Shown: positions 24,761 to 33,034 of the stretch, in pieces
How positions within the stretch are numbered: position 1 is the first letter of the stretch
Layout of the letters: the number at the start of each line of letters is the position of its first letter
Assembly: GCF_001665835.1 (NCBI RefSeq)
Contig: NZ_LZSX01000080.1
Coordinates: forward strand, 1-64,000
Length of the DNA stretch: 64,000 bases
Direction of reading: 5' to 3'
Origin: Mycobacterium colombiense
GTDB lineage: Bacteria; Actinomycetota; Actinomycetes; Mycobacteriales; Mycobacteriaceae
The notes under the pieces: model-generated
Seen by the model: the letters and a program-made list of their open reading frames with translations, nothing else
What the model was told of the DNA's origin: nothing
Database searches by the model: none
Position numbers and translations under genes: made by a program

Positions 24761-25366
24761 ATGGCTCGTTACACCGGACCCATCACTCGCAAATCGCGCC
24801 GGCTGCGCACCGACCTCGTCGGTGGCGACCAGGCGTTCGAGAAGCGTCCCTACCCGCCCGGTCAGCACGGCCGGGCGCGGATCAAGGAAAGCGAATACCT
24901 GCTGCAGCTGCAGGAGAAGCAGAAGGCCCGCTTCACGTACGGCGTGATGGAAAAGCAGTTCCGTCGCTACTACGAAGAGGCCCAGCGGCAAACCGGTAAG
25001 ACCGGTGAGGAGCTGCTGCGCATCCTGGAGAGCCGGCTGGACAACGTCGTGTACCGCGCCGGCCTGGCGCGTACCCGCCGGATGGCGCGTCAGCTGGTCA
25101 GCCACGGACACTTCAGCGTCAACGGCGTGCACGTCAACGTGCCCAGCTACCGGGTGTCGCAGTACGACATCATCGACGTGCGGGACGGCTCGCTGAACAC
25201 CGTGCCGTTCCAGATCGCGCGTGAGACGGCGGGCGACCGCCCGATCCCGAGCTGGCTGCAGGTGGTGGGGGAGCGTCAGCGCATCCTCGTGCACCAGTTG
25301 CCCGAGCGGGCGCAGATCGACGTGCCGCTCGCCGAGCAGCTCATCGTCGAGTTCTACTCGAAGTAA
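24761..25366 (+). CDS. rpsD: 30S ribosomal protein S4 (uS4)
   Basis: 201 residues. The N terminus MARYTGPITRKSRRLRTDL lacks the zinc-binding cysteines, so it is the Cys-free form. The S4 RNA-binding domain lies around residues 90-155 (LDNVVYRAGLARTRRMARQL). S4 nucleates 16S rRNA folding and in other bacteria represses its own operon, which fits the structured leader before rpsM. The ribosome site GGAGGAGA lies upstream of the ATG. Confidence 0.97.
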   Translation: MARYTGPITRKSRRLRTDLVGGDQAFEKRPYPPGQHGRARIKESEYLLQLQEKQKARFTYGVMEKQFRRYYEEAQRQTGKTGEELLRILESRLDNVVYRAGLARTRRMARQLVSHGHFSVNGVHVNVPSYRVSQYDIIDVRDGSLNTVPFQIARETAGDRPIPSWLQVVGERQRILVHQLPERAQIDVPLAEQLIVEFYSK

Positions 25367-25443
25367 AGACCCCCTGCGCTGAACCCGGCGCAGGTCTTAA
25401 CGGCATCAAATAGCGGGTGCCGAGAAGGAGATAAAGAAACACC

Positions 25444-26487
25444 ATGCTGATCTCTCAGCGACCCACATTGTCGGAGGAAGTCCTCACCGACAGCCGCTCC
25501 CAGTTCGTCATCGAGCCGCTGGAGCCGGGATTCGGTTACACCCTGGGCAATTCGTTGCGCCGGACGCTGCTGTCCTCGATTCCGGGTGCGGCCGTCACCA
25601 GCATCCGCATCGACGGCGTGCTGCACGAGTTCACCACCGTGCCGGGTGTCAAGGAAGACGTCACCGCGATCATCTTGAACCTCAAGAGCCTGGTGGTGTC
25701 CTCCGAGGAGGACGAGCCGGTCACCATGTACCTGCGCAAGCAGGGCCCGGGTGAGGTCACCGCGGGGGACATCGTGCCGCCCGCCGGTGTCACCGTGCAC
25801 AACCCCGACCTGCACATCGCGACGCTGAACGACAAGGGCAAGCTCGAGGTCGAGCTGGTCGTCGAGCGCGGCCGCGGCTACGTGCCTGCCGTGCAGAACC
25901 GCGCCTCGGGCGCCGAAATCGGCCGTATCCCGGTCGATTCCATCTACTCGCCGGTGCTCAAGGTCACCTACAAGGTGGACGCCACCCGTGTCGAGCAGCG
26001 CACCGACTTCGACAAGCTGATCCTGGACGTCGAGACCAAGAGCTCGATCAACCCCCGCGACGCGCTGGCGTCGGCGGGTAAGACCCTGGTCGAATTGTTC
26101 GGCCTGGCACGCGAACTCAACGTCGAGGCGGAGGGCATCGAGATCGGGCCGTCGCCGGCCGAGGCCGACCACATCGCGTCGTTCGCCCTGCCGATCGATG
26201 ACCTGGATCTGACGGTGCGGTCCTACAACTGCCTCAAGCGCGAGGGTGTGCACACCGTCGGCGAGCTGGTCAGCCGCACCGAGTCCGACCTGCTCGATAT
26301 CCGCAACTTCGGTCAGAAGTCCATCGACGAGGTGAAGGTCAAGCTGCACCAGCTGGGCCTGTCGCTCAAGGACAGCCCGCCGAGCTTCGACCCCTCGCAG
26401 GTCGCGGGCTACGACGTCGCCACCGGCACCTGGTCCAACGAGGCGTCCTACGACGACCAGGACTACGCGGAAACCGAACAGCTGTAA
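25444..26487 (+). CDS. rpoA: DNA-directed RNA polymerase alpha subunit
   Basis: 347 residues, the mycobacterial length. The N-terminal dimerisation domain (LEPGFGYTLGNSLRRTLLSS at about 24-43) is joined to the C-terminal helix-hairpin-helix domain (RSYNCLKREGVHTVGEL; DIRNFGQKSIDEVK) that binds UP elements and activators. The acidic tail (DDQDYAETEQL) is typical of the genus. A strong AAGGAGAT site lies ahead. The 77 bases after rpsD hold short repeats but no clear terminator. Confidence 0.98.
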   Translation: MLISQRPTLSEEVLTDSRSQFVIEPLEPGFGYTLGNSLRRTLLSSIPGAAVTSIRIDGVLHEFTTVPGVKEDVTAIILNLKSLVVSSEEDEPVTMYLRKQGPGEVTAGDIVPPAGVTVHNPDLHIATLNDKGKLEVELVVERGRGYVPAVQNRASGAEIGRIPVDSIYSPVLKVTYKVDATRVEQRTDFDKLILDVETKSSINPRDALASAGKTLVELFGLARELNVEAEGIEIGPSPAEADHIASFALPIDDLDLTVRSYNCLKREGVHTVGELVSRTESDLLDIRNFGQKSIDEVKVKLHQLGLSLKDSPPSFDPSQVAGYDVATGTWSNEASYDDQDYAETEQL

Positions 26488-26546
26488 AGAATTCCGTCCC
26501 GGTCCTACCTGATACGGGGACCGGCCCCAATTAGGAGATAGTCGCA

Positions 26547-27179
26547 ATGCCCAAGCCCACCAAGGGACCTCGCCTCGGCGGGTCGTCTTCGCACCAGAAG
26601 GCGCTTCTCGCCAACCTGGCCACCTCCCTGTTCGAGCACGGCCGGATCAAGACGACCGAGCCCAAGGCGCGGGCTCTGCGGCCGTACGCGGAGAAGCTGA
26701 TCACCCATGCGAAAAAGGGTGCACTGCACAACCGTCGAGAGGTGCTGAAGAAGATCCGCGACAAGGACGTGGTGCACGCCCTGTTCGCGGAGATCGGTCC
26801 GTTCTACGCCGACCGCAACGGCGGCTACACCCGCATCATCAAGGTCGAGCCGCGCAAGGGAGACAACGCGCCGATGGCCGTGATCGAGCTGGTGCGGGAG
26901 AAGACGGTCACCTCCGAGGCGGATCGGGCTCGTCGGGTGAAGGCTTCCAAGAAGTCGGACGCTCCTGTCGCGGCAGCGGCGGCACCTCAGGCGGCTGTCG
27001 AGCCTGAGGAAGCCGTCGGCCCGACGGCCGGGGAGGCCACCGCCGAGGTCGAGGAGACCACGGCCGAGGCCGAGCCGACCAAGGCGCAGGCCGAAGCCGA
27101 AGACAAGGCCGACAAGGCTGTGGCCGCGCGGGCCGAGGCCGAAGCCGCCGACGCCGATGACGAGGCTGACGAGAGTTAG
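26547..27179 (+). CDS. rplQ: 50S ribosomal protein L17 (bL17) with long acidic tail
   Basis: The first 120 or so residues are normal L17 (MPKPTKGPRLGGSSSHQKAL; RNGGYTRIIKVEPRKGDNAPM). A tail of about 90 residues made almost only of Ala, Glu, Asp, Lys and Val follows, giving 210 residues against about 120 in E. coli. Tails of this type are known in mycobacterial L17. An AGGAGAT site precedes the ATG. The 3' end overlaps truA by 23 bases. Confidence 0.96.
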   Translation: MPKPTKGPRLGGSSSHQKALLANLATSLFEHGRIKTTEPKARALRPYAEKLITHAKKGALHNRREVLKKIRDKDVVHALFAEIGPFYADRNGGYTRIIKVEPRKGDNAPMAVIELVREKTVTSEADRARRVKASKKSDAPVAAAAAPQAAVEPEEAVGPTAGEATAEVEETTAEAEPTKAQAEAEDKADKAVAARAEAEAADADDEADES

Positions 27180-28020
27180 CGAGGACGTCCGTCTGCGGCT
27201 TGATATCGCCTACGACGGAACAGGTTTCGCGGGCTGGGCCGCTCAGGCCGGCCAGCGGACCGTGGCGGGAATTCTCGACGAGGCGCTGTCGACCGTCTTT
27301 CGCGCGCCGGTGCGGCTGCGCGCGGCGGGGCGCACCGACGCCGGAGTCCACGCCACCGGGCAGGTGGCTCACGTCGACGTGCCGCTGGAGGCGCTGCCGA
27401 ATGCCTACCCGCGTGCGCCGCGCGTCGGTGAACCCGAGTTCCTGCCGCTGCTGCGCCGGCTGGGCCGGTTTTTGCCCACCGATGTCCGGGTCGTCGATAT
27501 CAGCCGCGCCCCTGCGGGTTTCGACGCCCGGTTCTCGGCGTTGCGGCGTCACTATCTGTACCGGATCTCGACGGCGCCGTGGGGCGTGCAGCCGCTGCAA
27601 GCCCGCTACGTCACCGCGTGGCCGCGTCCGCTGGACGTCGAGGCGATGGCCGCCGCGTCGCGAGACCTGCTGGGATTGCACGACTTTGCCGCGTTCTGCC
27701 GTCATCGCGAGAACGCCACCACTATCCGCGACCTGCAGCGGCTGGAGTGGACCCGCGACGGTGACTTGATCACCGCGCAGGTCAGCGCCGACGCGTTCTG
27801 CTGGTCGATGGTACGCTCACTGGTCGGCGCGCTGCTGGCCGTCGGTGAACACCGCCGCCCCGTCTCGTATTGCCGCGAATTGCTCAGCGCCACAGAGCGT
27901 TCCAGTGACTTCGCCGCGGCGCCCGCCCTCGGGTTGTCGCTGGTCGCTGTCGACTATCCACCCGATGACCAGCTGGCAGCGCGCAACCTGATCACCCGGG
28001 ATATCCGCTCGCGCGGCTGA
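27157..28020 (+). CDS. truA: tRNA pseudouridine synthase A
   Basis: 287 residues from ATG 27157. The catalytic Asp is in GRTDAGVHATGQ, and DIAYDGTGFAGWAAQ marks the start of the conserved fold. TruA makes pseudouridine at positions 38-40 of the anticodon arm. The start overlaps rplQ by 23 bases, so expression is coupled to the ribosomal operon. The gene converges on a cutinase gene with only four bases between stops, which leaves no room for a separate terminator on either strand. Confidence 0.94.
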   Translation: MTRLTRVSEDVRLRLDIAYDGTGFAGWAAQAGQRTVAGILDEALSTVFRAPVRLRAAGRTDAGVHATGQVAHVDVPLEALPNAYPRAPRVGEPEFLPLLRRLGRFLPTDVRVVDISRAPAGFDARFSALRRHYLYRISTAPWGVQPLQARYVTAWPRPLDVEAMAAASRDLLGLHDFAAFCRHRENATTIRDLQRLEWTRDGDLITAQVSADAFCWSMVRSLVGALLAVGEHRRPVSYCRELLSATERSSDFAAAPALGLSLVAVDYPPDDQLAARNLITRDIRSRG

Positions 28021-28024
28021 GCGG

Positions 28025-28672
28025 TTACAGCCTGGCGGCGACGAAACCGGCGGCCTGATCCACCAGTCCGGAATCGATGTAGGAGGGCTGTAGATGTGAC
28101 GGCCAATTCAAGCCACCGGAACAGATCGGGTCGCCCTTCGCGCACACGTCGATCGTCTTGCCGGCGAAGGCGGGGCTGAAATCGGGGACGGGGCCAAGGA
28201 TTCCGCGGGTGCCGTTACCGAACAGGGCCACCGCCGCGACCTGCTGATCCAGGGCCGGTGGTAGCGGGTTGGTGAACCCGAACGCCGGCTCGGTCACCGC
28301 GACCACCAGGTCGGCGGAGGCGGCACCCAGCGAATAGCCGCCCAGCACCTCGCGGGTGTTCGGGCAACTTCGCGCCATCTGCTGGACGTGGGCGCTCATG
28401 TCGTTGGCGCCCTTGGCCGGACTCACGTCGGCGGGATAGTTGACCCCATAGGCCCCCACCGGCATCCGTGTCTTGGCGCGCAGGGAATTGACGAGCGCGG
28501 CGCCGACGTAGCCGACACCGGGCGGTTCCTCTCGACCGCGGGCGAACACGACTTCGGCGCCGGGGCATCCCGCCGATGCCGCCGGCGCCGCGAACGTCGT
28601 GACCGCCAGGGCGAGCAGCGACGCCACGGCGATGGACGCGGCGGATGCCGCGCCGTACCAGCGGTGGCCCAA
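28025..28672 (-). CDS. Cutinase-family esterase (secreted), first of three
   Basis: About 215 residues if it starts at TTG 28672, three bases after the preceding cutinase stop; no good ribosome site is visible and the exact start is uncertain. A signal peptide (AVASLLALAVTTFAAPAASA) precedes the mature start at GCPGAEVVFARG. The cutinase nucleophile elbow GGYSLGAAS holds the catalytic Ser, with DPIC and a His (PSHLQ) to complete the triad. Mycobacterial cutinase-like proteins hydrolyse lipids and esters outside the cell. It lies with two paralogues beside ESX-4, where M. tuberculosis carries cut3 and cut4. Confidence 0.85.
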   Translation of the reverse strand: MGHRWYGAASAASIAVASLLALAVTTFAAPAASAGCPGAEVVFARGREEPPGVGYVGAALVNSLRAKTRMPVGAYGVNYPADVSPAKGANDMSAHVQQMARSCPNTREVLGGYSLGAASADLVVAVTEPAFGFTNPLPPALDQQVAAVALFGNGTRGILGPVPDFSPAFAGKTIDVCAKGDPICSGGLNWPSHLQPSYIDSGLVDQAAGFVAARL

Positions 28673-28674
28673 GG

Positions 28675-29310
28675 CTAAACCCGGGCCGCAACGAAATTCG
28701 CTGCCCTGTTGGTCAATCCGGGGACGTAGCTCAGGTGCGAGCTCCACTGCATGCCGCTCGAGCAGATCGGGTCGCCCGGGTTGCACAGGTCGATGGTCTT
28801 GCCCAAGAAATTCGGGGACAGGGCGCTCATCAGTTGACCCGCCCGGCCGGACGGGTTGCCGAACAGGGCGACGGCGGCGACGTGATCGGCGGCCGCGGGC
28901 GGCAACGGCTGGCGGTAGCCGAGGCCGGACACCGGTGCGGCCGTGACGATATCGACGACGGCGGCGCCCTGCGAGTATCCGCCCAGCACCAGTTTGGTGT
29001 TGGGGCAGTTGGCGGCCATCTGCTGGATGTGGTTGCTGGCGTCGTTGGCGCCGTTGGTGGCGGCCAGGAAGTCCTTACTGGCCGGGTAGTTGACCCCGTA
29101 CGCGCCAACGCTTTTGCGAGTCTGCTCGCGCAACGAGCTGACGAACGCACCGCCCACCTTGCCGACACCGGGCGGCTCGTCGGTGCCACGGGCGAAGACC
29201 ACTTCAACGCCGGGGCACGACGCCGACGCATGCGGAACCAATTGGGGGGCAATCAATAACGCGCCCGTTGCGCCAATTCCGATGCCCAGCCCTAACGGGA
29301 TAAGCCTCAC
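28675..29310 (-). CDS. Cutinase-family esterase (secreted), second of three
   Basis: 211 residues from GTG 29310. The signal peptide is LGLGIGIGATGALLI, and the mature part starts SCPGVEVVFARGTDEPPG. The nucleophile motif is GGYSQGAAV; the CNPGDPICSSG block and a His near the C terminus (SSHLSY) complete the hydrolase triad. It is the closest relative of the first cutinase. The two are separated by only two bases, so they are one transcript and probably one duplication event. Confidence 0.9.
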   Translation of the reverse strand: MRLIPLGLGIGIGATGALLIAPQLVPHASASCPGVEVVFARGTDEPPGVGKVGGAFVSSLREQTRKSVGAYGVNYPASKDFLAATNGANDASNHIQQMAANCPNTKLVLGGYSQGAAVVDIVTAAPVSGLGYRQPLPPAAADHVAAVALFGNPSGRAGQLMSALSPNFLGKTIDLCNPGDPICSSGMQWSSHLSYVPGLTNRAANFVAARV

Positions 29311-29352
29311 ACAGCGATGTTAAGGGGGCGTTGATAACCCGACGGTAACGAT

Positions 29353-30285
29353 TTAGACGAGAGGTGCTTGCGGTGAGTCTGTGGCCGGAGTCGGCAGCGA
29401 CGGCGCGGGCGCCGGAGCGGTGCCGGTGCCGCCATGGATCGAGGGGCCCGACCCGGGCGGGTTCTGCCCGTAGACCGGCGACTGCTGAGGTCCGTAGCCG
29501 GGGGTCTGCGGCCCGTAGCCGGGCGACTGCTGGCCGTAGCCGGGGCCCAGCGGCGGACCGAACGCGGGCGACTGCTGGCCGAGACCGACCAGCTTCTGCG
29601 CGACGAACGCCGCGGCCTGGGTGGTGTACACAGGGACGTAGCCCTCGGTGTGCCCACTCCACTCGTTGCCGGGGCCGGCGTGGCAGATCGGGTCGTTGGG
29701 GTTGCACAGGTCGATGGCCTTGGAGCCCAACATCGCGCTCTGGCTGGGCAGGGTGCCGCCGGCGCGGTCGGCCACGTCACCGAAGGTGGCGACGGCCGCG
29801 ATGTTGTTGGCGTACTGCGCGGGCAGCGTGCTGCCCCAGCTGATGCCGCCGATCGGGACGCCGGCCACGATGTCCATCACCGACGCGCCCTGCGAGTAGC
29901 CGCCAAGCACGATCTTGGTGTTCGGGCACTTTTCCACGCTCTTCTTGACGCGGTCGATCGTGTCGTTGGCGCCGTCGCCGCCGTGCAGCTGCAGCTTGCT
30001 GGCGGCGTAGTTCACCCCGTAGGGAAGGATGTTCAGGCCGTTGGTCTGCTGGCGCAGCGAGTCCACGAACGCGTCGCCGACCCGGCCCAGGCCGGGTGGC
30101 TCGTTGGTGCCGCGGGCGAAGATCACCTCGACGTCCGGGCAGTCGTCGGCGGAGGCTTTGGGCGCTGCGGCGGGGGTGGCGAGCAGGCCAGCAGCGATAA
30201 CCAGGGCAGAAGCACCCAGGCCGATCAAACGGCCTGCTGACCGCGCGGTGCCCGCCCGACGGGTACGTACACGGTGAGTTTTCAC
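29353..30285 (-). CDS. Cutinase-family esterase with Pro/Gly/Tyr-rich C-terminal repeats
   Basis: 310 residues, about 90 longer than its neighbours. After a basic N terminus and signal peptide (LGASALVIAAGLLATPAAA), the cutinase domain has GGYSQGASV and NPNDPICH. The extra C-terminal 75 residues repeat the pattern GPGYGQQSPGYGPQTPGYG and end in a Pro/Ala/Thr stretch. Such tails may tether the enzyme to the cell wall or be disordered linkers. GTG start at 30285. It faces eccB4 across a 121-base divergent gap, so the cutinase operon promoter must lie there. Confidence 0.9.
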   Translation of the reverse strand: MKTHRVRTRRAGTARSAGRLIGLGASALVIAAGLLATPAAAPKASADDCPDVEVIFARGTNEPPGLGRVGDAFVDSLRQQTNGLNILPYGVNYAASKLQLHGGDGANDTIDRVKKSVEKCPNTKIVLGGYSQGASVMDIVAGVPIGGISWGSTLPAQYANNIAAVATFGDVADRAGGTLPSQSAMLGSKAIDLCNPNDPICHAGPGNEWSGHTEGYVPVYTTQAAAFVAQKLVGLGQQSPAFGPPLGPGYGQQSPGYGPQTPGYGPQQSPVYGQNPPGSGPSIHGGTGTAPAPAPSLPTPATDSPQAPLV

Positions 30286-30406
30286 CGGGCAATGTTACCC
30301 AAATCGTGACGCGTCGAAACCCGGGCGACCTGTGGATAACCGCTCTGGTGGCCCGAATCGGCGGCCTACCGTGGGCGTTAACGCATTCACGGGGTGGGGA
30401 GATTCA

Positions 30407-31756
30407 GTGCCGCGTCAGCCGGTTACGTGGCTGCACGTCAGCGCGTATCGGTATTTGCTGCGACGCACCGAACGCGCGTTGCTCGGCGAAGAAATCCGGG
30501 CGACCGGGCTGGCGTTCGGGAGCGTCGTCACGGCCATCGCGGTGGCGGGCTGCGCGGTACTCGGTTTGCTGCGACCGCATGTAGCGCTGGATCGCGCGCA
30601 GATCGTGGTGAGCCGGGAATCGGGTGCCCTCTTCGTTCGGGTGGGCGACGTCTGGCATCCGGTGCTCAACCTGGCCTCCGCCCGGCTCATCGCGGCGACG
30701 GCCGCCGACCCCCAACCGGTTACCGAATCCGATCTGGGCACCACCAAACGCGGCCCGGTGCTGGGCATTCCGGGCGCGCCGCAATTTTTCGGCAGGGCGC
30801 TGTCTCCTGGGGATATGGGTTGGTCGATATGCGCTAGCACCGGCGCTAGCACCACGACGATCATCATCGGCCGCCGCTCCGAGGCGCCCGCGGTGCACCC
30901 CTTGGCCGCCGGGCACGCGATCCTGGTGGCCCCGGCTTCCGGTTCGCCGGCCTACCTGCTGTACGACGGCCACCGGGCGATGGTGGACCTCGACGATGCC
31001 GCCGTGGTCCGCGCGCTGCGCATCGAGGGCCGTGCGCCGCTGCCGGTCTCGCAGGGATTGCTGAATGCCGTGCCCGAGGCGCCACCGATCGCGCCGCCGC
31101 GGATCCGCGGTCGGGGCGCCAGGACGCCGGGACTTCCCGGATTCGCCGTCGGCAGTGTGCTTCGCATCACACGGGCCGACGGCGACGAGTTTTACGCGGT
31201 GCTGGCGGCCGGGGTGCAGCGCATCGGCCAGGTGGGCGCCGACCTCCTGCGCCTCAGCAACCCGCAGGGCACGACCAACCCCGTCACCGTCGCGCCCGAC
31301 GCGATCCGGGCCGCTCCCGTCGTCGCCGAGCTGCCGGTTGCCCTCTTTCCCGACCGGGCGCCAACGCTGTCCCAGGCCGCCGGCACGTTGTGCGCCAGCT
31401 GGGAGGAGCCGAGAAGCGGCGTCGCATTCCTGGAGGAGGTCGGGCTGCCGATCCCATCCGATCGGGCGCCGGTGGCGCTGGCGCAGGCCGACGGCAACGG
31501 CCCCGCCGTGGACGCCGTCTACGTGCCGCCCGGCGCAAGCGCGTACGTGCGGGCCGGCGATGAGGCCGGCACCCGCTACCTGATCGCCGACACCGGGGTC
31601 CGGTTCGCCATCCATGACGACGCCGCCGCGCACGATCTCGGCCTCGGTTCTGCGGGCGCGGCGCCGTGGCCGCTTCTCACGCTGTTGCCGGCCGGGCCGG
31701 AGTTGAGCCGGCAGACCGCGTCAATCGCTAGGGATGTGGTCGCGCGCTCGCCTTGA
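30407..31756 (+). CDS. eccB4: ESX-4 secretion system protein EccB4
   Basis: 449 residues from GTG 30407, which has a GGGGAG site five bases upstream; an upstream ATG at 30332 has no homology support. A short cytoplasmic N terminus (TWLHVSAYRYLLRR) is followed by one membrane segment (VVTAIAVAGCAVLGLL) and a large periplasmic R-domain ending in GPELSRQTASIARD, closely matching M. tuberculosis Rv3450c. EccB is a core membrane component of type VII secretion. Its 3' end overlaps the convergent mycP4 by 36 bases. Confidence 0.94.
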   Translation: MPRQPVTWLHVSAYRYLLRRTERALLGEEIRATGLAFGSVVTAIAVAGCAVLGLLRPHVALDRAQIVVSRESGALFVRVGDVWHPVLNLASARLIAATAADPQPVTESDLGTTKRGPVLGIPGAPQFFGRALSPGDMGWSICASTGASTTTIIIGRRSEAPAVHPLAAGHAILVAPASGSPAYLLYDGHRAMVDLDDAAVVRALRIEGRAPLPVSQGLLNAVPEAPPIAPPRIRGRGARTPGLPGFAVGSVLRITRADGDEFYAVLAAGVQRIGQVGADLLRLSNPQGTTNPVTVAPDAIRAAPVVAELPVALFPDRAPTLSQAAGTLCASWEEPRSGVAFLEEVGLPIPSDRAPVALAQADGNGPAVDAVYVPPGASAYVRAGDEAGTRYLIADTGVRFAIHDDAAAHDLGLGSAGAAPWPLLTLLPAGPELSRQTASIARDVVARSP

Positions 31757-33034
31757 GCGACCTCGTATCGCCCCGGTCGCCAGAGCGACGGTCAGCGCAA
31801 CCAGGCAGATCGCGGCACCGCGGAGCGCGGTGTCCCGGGCGCGAGAATCGCGCGGTGGGATCGGTGGCGACCCGGCGATCGGCATCGGTGCCGGTGCTGG
31901 GCCGGGGCTGTTATCCGCCTGGCCCGTGCCGGTGCTGACGGCGGCGAGCGGGTCGACGGTGCCGTTGCCGACGAGGGGGTCCCATCCGGCCGGTGGATGA
32001 TGTGCCGTCGTCTCGATGCGCTGCATCACCTGGCGGGCGGTCAATGCCGGGAAGCGGGCCCGAATCAGCGCGGCCAGTCCGCTGACCACCGGGGCGGCAT
32101 AGCTCGTGCCGGAAACCGGTTCCGTCGCGAGCGACGACACCGCCTCACCGGGCGCGGCGACATCCACCCAAGGGCCGGCGAGGGTGAATGGAGATGGCGC
32201 GCCATGGGCATTCACCGAGCCGACCGTCAGGACGTAGTCGTCGTACCACGCGGGGCTGACGGCGACCGTGATGGTCTGCCAGGTCGAGTCGGCCCGCTGC
32301 GGTGGACACTGACCGGCGCCGCCGGTATTGCCCGCGGCGGCCACGATGACGGCATTTTTGACGTCGACGGCATAGGCCAGTGCCGCACCCAGCGCGCGGT
32401 CGTCGAGCGCGAAAGCCACCGGTGCGCACGCAACCGACGAAATGTTGATCACCGAGGCTCCCAGATCGGCGGCCGTCCGAACGGCCCTCGCCAGGGTGTC
32501 GACGTCACCGACCCCGACGCGGGACCGGTCGCCGGCGGGGGCGAACTTGGCGCTGGACTGACGAATGCTGATCAACGTAACCTCCGGCGCGACCCCGCTG
32601 AAGCCGTCGGCCTTGGAATCGGCTGTGGCCGCGATGATTCCGGCCACCAGTGTGCCGTGCGCGTCGCAATCCTGCGTGCCGTCGCCAGAGGACACGTAGT
32701 CGCCGCCGGGCACCACATCGGGCAGCCGACGGTGTCGTGATATCCCGGTGTCGATGACCGCGACCCGTTGGCCGGCGCCGCGGCTGAGTTGCCAGACCGC
32801 CGACAGGTCGCCGAGGCTCGCCGGCTCGTTGCGGCCCGGCCCCGCGTCGACCCTCATCGGCGCACAAATCTCACGTTGCACGGTTGGCCACGGAGACGCC
32901 GGCAAGGCGGGCTTGGGCAACCACCTGTCGTCGACGTCCGGCGGCGAAAACGCCTGCGCCGTGGGCGTTCCAAACGCCGTCGCGAGCGTCAGCGCCGACA
33001 CCGCCAGCAGGCGGCCGGCACATGCATTCGTCAT
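31721..33034 (-). CDS. mycP4: ESX-4 mycosin, subtilisin-like serine protease
   Basis: 437 residues from ATG 33034. Signal peptide (LLAVSALTLATAFG), then a protease domain with the catalytic triad D95 (VIDTGIS), H126 (DAHGTLVAG) and S311 (SGTSYAAPVVSGL), with N236 in the oxyanion hole. A Pro-rich linker leads to a C-terminal membrane anchor (ICLVALTVALATGAI). Mycosins are needed for a stable type VII channel. The start overlaps the eccD4 stop (ATGA), and the end overlaps eccB4 on the other strand. An open frame further upstream is not homologous. Confidence 0.94.
   Translation of the reverse strand: MTNACAGRLLAVSALTLATAFGTPTAQAFSPPDVDDRWLPKPALPASPWPTVQREICAPMRVDAGPGRNEPASLGDLSAVWQLSRGAGQRVAVIDTGISRHRRLPDVVPGGDYVSSGDGTQDCDAHGTLVAGIIAATADSKADGFSGVAPEVTLISIRQSSAKFAPAGDRSRVGVGDVDTLARAVRTAADLGASVINISSVACAPVAFALDDRALGAALAYAVDVKNAVIVAAAGNTGGAGQCPPQRADSTWQTITVAVSPAWYDDYVLTVGSVNAHGAPSPFTLAGPWVDVAAPGEAVSSLATEPVSGTSYAAPVVSGLAALIRARFPALTARQVMQRIETTAHHPPAGWDPLVGNGTVDPLAAVSTGTGQADNSPGPAPAPMPIAGSPPIPPRDSRARDTALRGAAICLVALTVALATGAIRGRSRRARDHIPSD

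Noticed and set aside
29434..29580. Repeats in the cutinase tail considered as a CRISPR-like array
   Set aside because: They are coding, short, irregular and without unique spacers.
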